DNA of 64,000 nt from Agathobacter sp. (lineage in GTDB: Bacteria; Bacillota; Clostridia; Lachnospirales; Lachnospiraceae): NCBI GenBank assembly GCA_022772675.1, contig JALEZW010000071.1:62001-126000 (forward strand). The letters are read 5' to 3'. Positions 60,760 to 64,000 of the stretch are shown here, piece by piece (the first letter of the stretch is position 1; the number at the start of each line of letters is the position of its first letter). The translations under genes were made by a program, and so were the position numbers. The notes under the pieces were generated by a model. It saw only the letters and a program-made list of their open reading frames with translations. It had not been told where the DNA came from and did not search any database.

Positions 60760-61377
60760 TCAACGGAAATATTCAAGTATTTTCCACCGTACCTCCACCT
60801 TCCCGGAATTAAACACATCCGCATATTCGGCCTGGGTCAGAACCTCTCTTAGGGCATGGTCTGCTTCATCGTCCACCACCTCATAGACCGATCCCTGAAA
60901 GCACATATTCGGATAGAGAACACACCACCAGTTATGCCCCTTTCCTTCTCCTAACGTTATCTGAAGGGCACGGTATTTTCCGGCCGGAAAGGTATAATTC
61001 CCGTATGTCTTTACCGGGAAATCCACATCTTTTAGTTTTGCAGAAGCACCATATGTATAGCCGTTTTTCTGTAATGCTGCTTCCGCTGTTTTAATAATTT
61101 CTTCCATGTTGTTTTCCACAATCTTTTCTGTTTCCTTACGGCTCTTTGCACCTTTTAGTTTTTCCTCCATGAGATGTCCCACCGCATCCCGTACCTGAAG
61201 CTTTACCGCCTGATCCTCATCGGAATCACTGTTTGCCAGTACATGAAAACGCAGGATTTTTGCCGCAATTTCCGGCTGCAGGGGATCTGCCTTCTGCTTT
61301 GCTGTCACATGTGCGGTAGTCCCGGCCAGTATTGCCAGTAAAAAAAGAACCGTCAGAAATAATTTTTTATACTTCAT
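60760..61377 (-). CDS. spoIIR: Stage II sporulation protein R
   Basis: SpoIIR is made in the forespore under sigma F and secreted toward the mother cell, where it triggers SpoIIGA to cleave pro-sigma E. The 205-residue protein has an N-terminal signal (LFLTVLFLLAILAGTTAHVTA), then ILRFHVLANSDSDEDQAVKLQVRDAV, the invariant opening of the mature domain, and GEGKGHNWWCVLYPNMCF. AAAGGAG precedes the AUG. It is downstream of the gerA-B-C genes. Confidence 0.96.
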   Translation of the reverse strand: MKYKKLFLTVLFLLAILAGTTAHVTAKQKADPLQPEIAAKILRFHVLANSDSDEDQAVKLQVRDAVGHLMEEKLKGAKSRKETEKIVENNMEEIIKTAEAALQKNGYTYGASAKLKDVDFPVKTYGNYTFPAGKYRALQITLGEGKGHNWWCVLYPNMCFQGSVYEVVDDEADHALREVLTQAEYADVFNSGKVEVRWKILEYFR

Positions 61378-61430
61378 ATCAAGAATGCTCCTTTATTGCT
61401 TCAATTTCTTTGATAGAAAAAGCATAGCCT

Positions 61431-62111
61431 TCATTTCCCGGTTCTATTCAAATTTATTCTTTGACGGTAACTATTCGTAAGGTGGCTCGAATAGTTACCT
61501 TTGACATAATTTTTTTCCCACACAACGGTCCCGTTCTTTACCGAAAGATACGGCAGCTTAAGTTCCAGTCTCTGATTCTCCTGTTCATCCAGAAGTCTCC
61601 CCAGATTTAACAGCGTAATCTGCCGGTCTGACTCATGATTCTGCAGAAACAGCTCCAGATAAGAGCCCAGATCTTCCGGCAGATCTTTTTCTATTTCAAG
61701 GAGCCGGGAGGGATCCGCTGTCACACAGACATAGGTATTCCTTGGAAAAATTTCTGTCTCTTTCAAATAGGCAAGAGTCTGGTCATACCGAAAGGAATCC
61801 TGCATCAGATTTTCTCCAAGAATCAGAACCTTCATATGATTGCAGTCTGCCAGCTTTTCCATCTCATCACTGTTTTTTTTCACACATTCTTTCATACTTT
61901 TCCCCAGAACGGCCGGCGCATCCACCTTTGCCTCCTCCATATCCGTATTCTCCTTCTGGCTCAGTTCCGGAAAACCGTAGGAAAAGGCGATCTGTCCATC
62001 CTGTTCATCAATAAACGCCATCATGGGGAAACACCGATCCTCTAATTCTGTGGCACTGCATCCGCAGAGTATGAGGACAGTCATCAGAATAACCCCTATT
62101 TTATTTTTCAC
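61431..62111 (-). CDS. Ger(x)C-family spore germination lipoprotein, short form
   Basis: A 226-residue lipoprotein. Start GUG at 62111 follows AAAGGCGG and overlaps the gerB stop. A lipobox LCGC ends the signal, then TELEDRCFPMMAFID, FSYGFPEL and a region typical of the GerAC N-terminal domain. Usual GerC proteins have 350-400 residues; this one stops after about 226, without the C-terminal domains. Its last codons cross a perfect 12-bp inverted repeat (61466-61499), so the C-terminus may be truncated or remodelled. Confidence 0.85.
   Translation of the reverse strand: MKNKIGVILMTVLILCGCSATELEDRCFPMMAFIDEQDGQIAFSYGFPELSQKENTDMEEAKVDAPAVLGKSMKECVKKNSDEMEKLADCNHMKVLILGENLMQDSFRYDQTLAYLKETEIFPRNTYVCVTADPSRLLEIEKDLPEDLGSYLELFLQNHESDRQITLLNLGRLLDEQENQRLELKLPYLSVKNGTVVWEKNYVKGNYSSHLTNSYRQRINLNRTGK
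61466..61499. repeat. Perfect 12-bp inverted repeat in the gerC 3' end
   Basis: GGTAACTATTCG (61466-61477) and CGAATAGTTACC (61488-61499) pair exactly around a 10-nt loop. It lies inside the gerC reading frame, upstream of the stop, which is unusual for a terminator, and no T tract follows. Confidence 0.8.
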
Positions 62112-63225
62112 TTTTTTCACCGCCTTTCCCACTATTATCTGAGGCCTGCGTAATTCGTTGTACAATGAGTAACAGAATCGGGAGAAACAAAAGGAGGGGT
62201 GCTCCCACAAAAATCAGATAATTCCGGAAGTTCTCCCCGGACTCCCCGAAATATAAAACCTCCGCAACCAGAAAAACAAGCCCCATCACAGAAACAAGGT
62301 ACCTCTTTTTTCCCTCTTTTCCAATCACCTTCTGCGCAAGCTCCTGTCCATAAAACAGGAACACCGTCACCAGTGCAAAAAGCGTGAAAAACCAGATGCC
62401 AATCATAAAGGCATCCAGCCGTTTTAAAAAGCTCCCCCGAAGGTGGATGCTGCTCATAAGCGTAATCACCGGATAGCGCATGGTGGAAAGAGATGCACTT
62501 CCAAAGCTGCCCAGCAGAATGACATAAAGAATGCCAAGTACCCCCACAGTAAACCAGAGTGCCCCGTAGACCGCCGCAGTCATTTTCCCCCAGTTTTTTT
62601 TCTCCACATAAGCCGGAAAAAACAGCACAAGAAAAAGCGGCATCAGGCAGAAAAATACGGTAAGGCTTCCCTCTAACACCCTTTGTGGTGGAGCCTGAAA
62701 AAAGCCTTCCAGATACCGGGGTTCCACATCCTTCGCCGCCATTAGAAGCATCACCGCAAGAAGCACAAAGAGAACTACAAATAAGATTTCATAAACCCGT
62801 GCCCGGCTTTCAATTCCACCGCACACCGCATATCCTGCCACAAGAAGAACTAGTATAAGAATCAGCGTATAGGATTCCTCATTGATGAGTCCACGCTTCA
62901 TGACATCGGAAAACATATAGGCGCCATAGCCGGACATTCCCACAAAATGGATAAGAAGAATGAGATAAATAAGTTTCTGCAGCCATAGGGGATGTGTCCG
63001 TTCCATAAAACTGATGATATCTGTCCCCATGCGTTTCATCACCCATGTAAGGTAGCATAGATACAAGCTTCCCAGCACTCCCCCCAGCAAAATAGAAAAC
63101 AGCCCATCATTACCGGAAAATCCTGCCAGTGCTGACGGCAGAATCAGGGTACTCTCCCCCACAAAATCAAATACAAACAAACGGAATATCTGTCTTATGG
63201 ATATTTTGTTGTTGTCTGAAAACAT
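62101..63225 (-). CDS. gerAB: Spore germination receptor B subunit
   Basis: A 374-residue, ten-helix protein of the APC superfamily. ISIRQIFRLFVFDFVGESTLILPSALA at the start and the later helices match the GerAB/ArcD family. The B subunit binds the germinant. The AUG at 63225 follows GAGGGGAG. It overlaps gerC at its end and follows gerA by 19 nt, forming gerA-gerB-gerC. The germinant cannot be predicted. Confidence 0.92.
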   Translation of the reverse strand: MFSDNNKISIRQIFRLFVFDFVGESTLILPSALAGFSGNDGLFSILLGGVLGSLYLCYLTWVMKRMGTDIISFMERTHPLWLQKLIYLILLIHFVGMSGYGAYMFSDVMKRGLINEESYTLILILVLLVAGYAVCGGIESRARVYEILFVVLFVLLAVMLLMAAKDVEPRYLEGFFQAPPQRVLEGSLTVFFCLMPLFLVLFFPAYVEKKNWGKMTAAVYGALWFTVGVLGILYVILLGSFGSASLSTMRYPVITLMSSIHLRGSFLKRLDAFMIGIWFFTLFALVTVFLFYGQELAQKVIGKEGKKRYLVSVMGLVFLVAEVLYFGESGENFRNYLIFVGAPLLLFLPILLLIVQRITQASDNSGKGGEKSEK

Positions 63226-63244
63226 ATACTCTCCCCTCTGCTTT

Positions 63245-64000
63245 TCATTTTTTCCGCAGGCGCACCCGTTCTTTCCGCTTGGCATAGATGGGTCTTCTCG
63301 TCATGTTTTTCATGGGTGCCCGCCAGATGCTGTCCCGTTCATCGTGATACTCCGACAGTTCCGCCCCCACAAAGGGCATAAGATACGGAATCCCAAAACT
63401 CTCAAGTCTGGACAGATGAATGAGTACTGTAAGTTCTGCCAGAAGGAATCCAAAAAAGCCCAGCCAGCCTGACAGAATAATGAAATAAAATTTTAGAATC
63501 CGGAAGGAAAAAGCAAATTCCTCATTGGGAATGGCAAAGGAACAGAGTGCCGTAAATGCCACCACAATTACCACGATGGGACTTACCAAATTTGCATCCA
63601 CCGCAGCCTGACCAATAATCAGACCTCCTACAATCCCAATGGTGTTTCCCATGGCCCCAGGCAGACGAACGCCCGCCTCCCGCAGAAGTTCAAAGGACAA
63701 TTCCATCAGTATGACTTCTAAGACTGCAGGAAACGGAACCCCGATACGGGCCTCCCAGAAGGATAGAAGGAGGGGTGTGGGCAGAATCTGAGTGTGAAAA
63801 TTTGTGACAGCCAGATACAATCCCGGCAGTGTCATGGCAAAAAAAGCTGCCATATACCGCAGAAGCCGTGCAAAGGTTGCCACCTCAAACCGATTGTAAT
63901 AGTCGTCGTTTGTTTTTAAAAAGGAATTTAAATCCGTTGGCAGAATCAATGCCACCGGCGAGTTATCGCACAGCAACACAATCCGCCCCTCCAGGATAGC
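63245..64000 (-). CDS. gerAA: Spore germination receptor A subunit, C-terminal part (5' end outside window)
   Basis: Only the last 251 residues are inside the window; the frame stays open to base 64000. ILEGRIVLLCDNSPVALILP and RLLRYMAAFFAMTLPGLYLAVTNFHTQILPTPLL are hallmark GerAA sequences, followed by PFPAVLEVILMELSFELLREAGVRLPG and four to five helices. It should form the receptor complex with the B and C subunits in the spore inner membrane. Confidence 0.95.
   Translation of the reverse strand, partial: AILEGRIVLLCDNSPVALILPTDLNSFLKTNDDYYNRFEVATFARLLRYMAAFFAMTLPGLYLAVTNFHTQILPTPLLLSFWEARIGVPFPAVLEVILMELSFELLREAGVRLPGAMGNTIGIVGGLIIGQAAVDANLVSPIVVIVVAFTALCSFAIPNEEFAFSFRILKFYFIILSGWLGFFGFLLAELTVLIHLSRLESFGIPYLMPFVGAELSEYHDERDSIWRAPMKNMTRRPIYAKRKERVRLRKK

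Noticed and set aside
60467-60886. 139-codon plus-strand frame across DUF1934 and spoIIR
   Set aside because: It is a shadow frame overlapping two well-supported genes on opposite strands.

Overview
The window comes from a spore-forming, anaerobic Firmicute of class Clostridia, most probably a Lachnospiraceae gut bacterium. The evidence is the gene content: spoVA, spoIIR and gerA/B/C sporulation genes, the SCIFF ranthipeptide pair next to secDF, the dnaE-pfkA pair, a split ThrE exporter, a T-box-controlled isoleucyl-tRNA synthetase, NiaR/nadBC, crotonase and many membrane proteins typical of that family. Base composition is moderate to low GC, with AT-rich promoters and strong AGGAGG ribosome sites. 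No rRNA, tRNA, CRISPR array, phage or intact transposon was seen. The genus cannot be fixed from the sequence alone.

Layout. 1-2.7 kb: lipoate module (partial lplA, a free-standing lipoyl domain, lipA, second lplA). 2.8-5.2 kb: PAS/degenerate GGDEF/EAL protein and a DUF1275 membrane protein. 5.2-9.3 kb, minus strand: degV, part of a spoVA operon and a small alarmone synthetase. 9.4-19.8 kb: TrmH-type methyltransferase with split ThrE, then dnaE-pfkA, a TraX-like protein and glycogen phosphorylase. 19.8-23.7 kb: ileS with its T-box leader and a 158-bp tandem repeat wedged between T-box and start codon. 23.7-28.3 kb: an unknown protein, a DUF4190 protein and a three-gene ABC-2 exporter. 28.4-31.3 kb: nadB-nadC-niaR. 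31.4-41.8 kb: glycosyltransferase, a candidate small RNA, mutY, GH13 glucosidase, crotonase, an EIIC-EAL fusion, a phospholipase-C-like protein, and glyA-serS.

42-47.4 kb holds the most interesting locus: a compact carrier-protein assembly line made of SCP2 protein, membrane-anchored alpha/beta hydrolase, free-standing condensation-type acyltransferase, acyl carrier protein and AMP-dependent acyl ligase. All are on the minus strand and divergent from a TetR regulator, with two matching palindromic operators in the shared promoter. This looks like a self-contained, ligand-induced pathway for an acylated small molecule or lipid. The product is unknown.

47.4-57.9 kb: a two-domain PPK2 kinase, DUF1294, secDF, the SCIFF maturase and precursor, a probably LexA-regulated Y-family polymerase with a YolD partner, a TIGR04086-type membrane protein and asnS. 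57.9-64 kb: a lipoprotein trigger-factor/FKBP protein, a Lys-rich membrane protein, an eroded AAA-ATPase pseudogene, a DUF1934 protein, spoIIR and a gerA-gerB-gerC operon that runs off the right edge. Where an AUG with a good ribosome site lies inside a longer open frame, the shorter start was chosen and this is noted.
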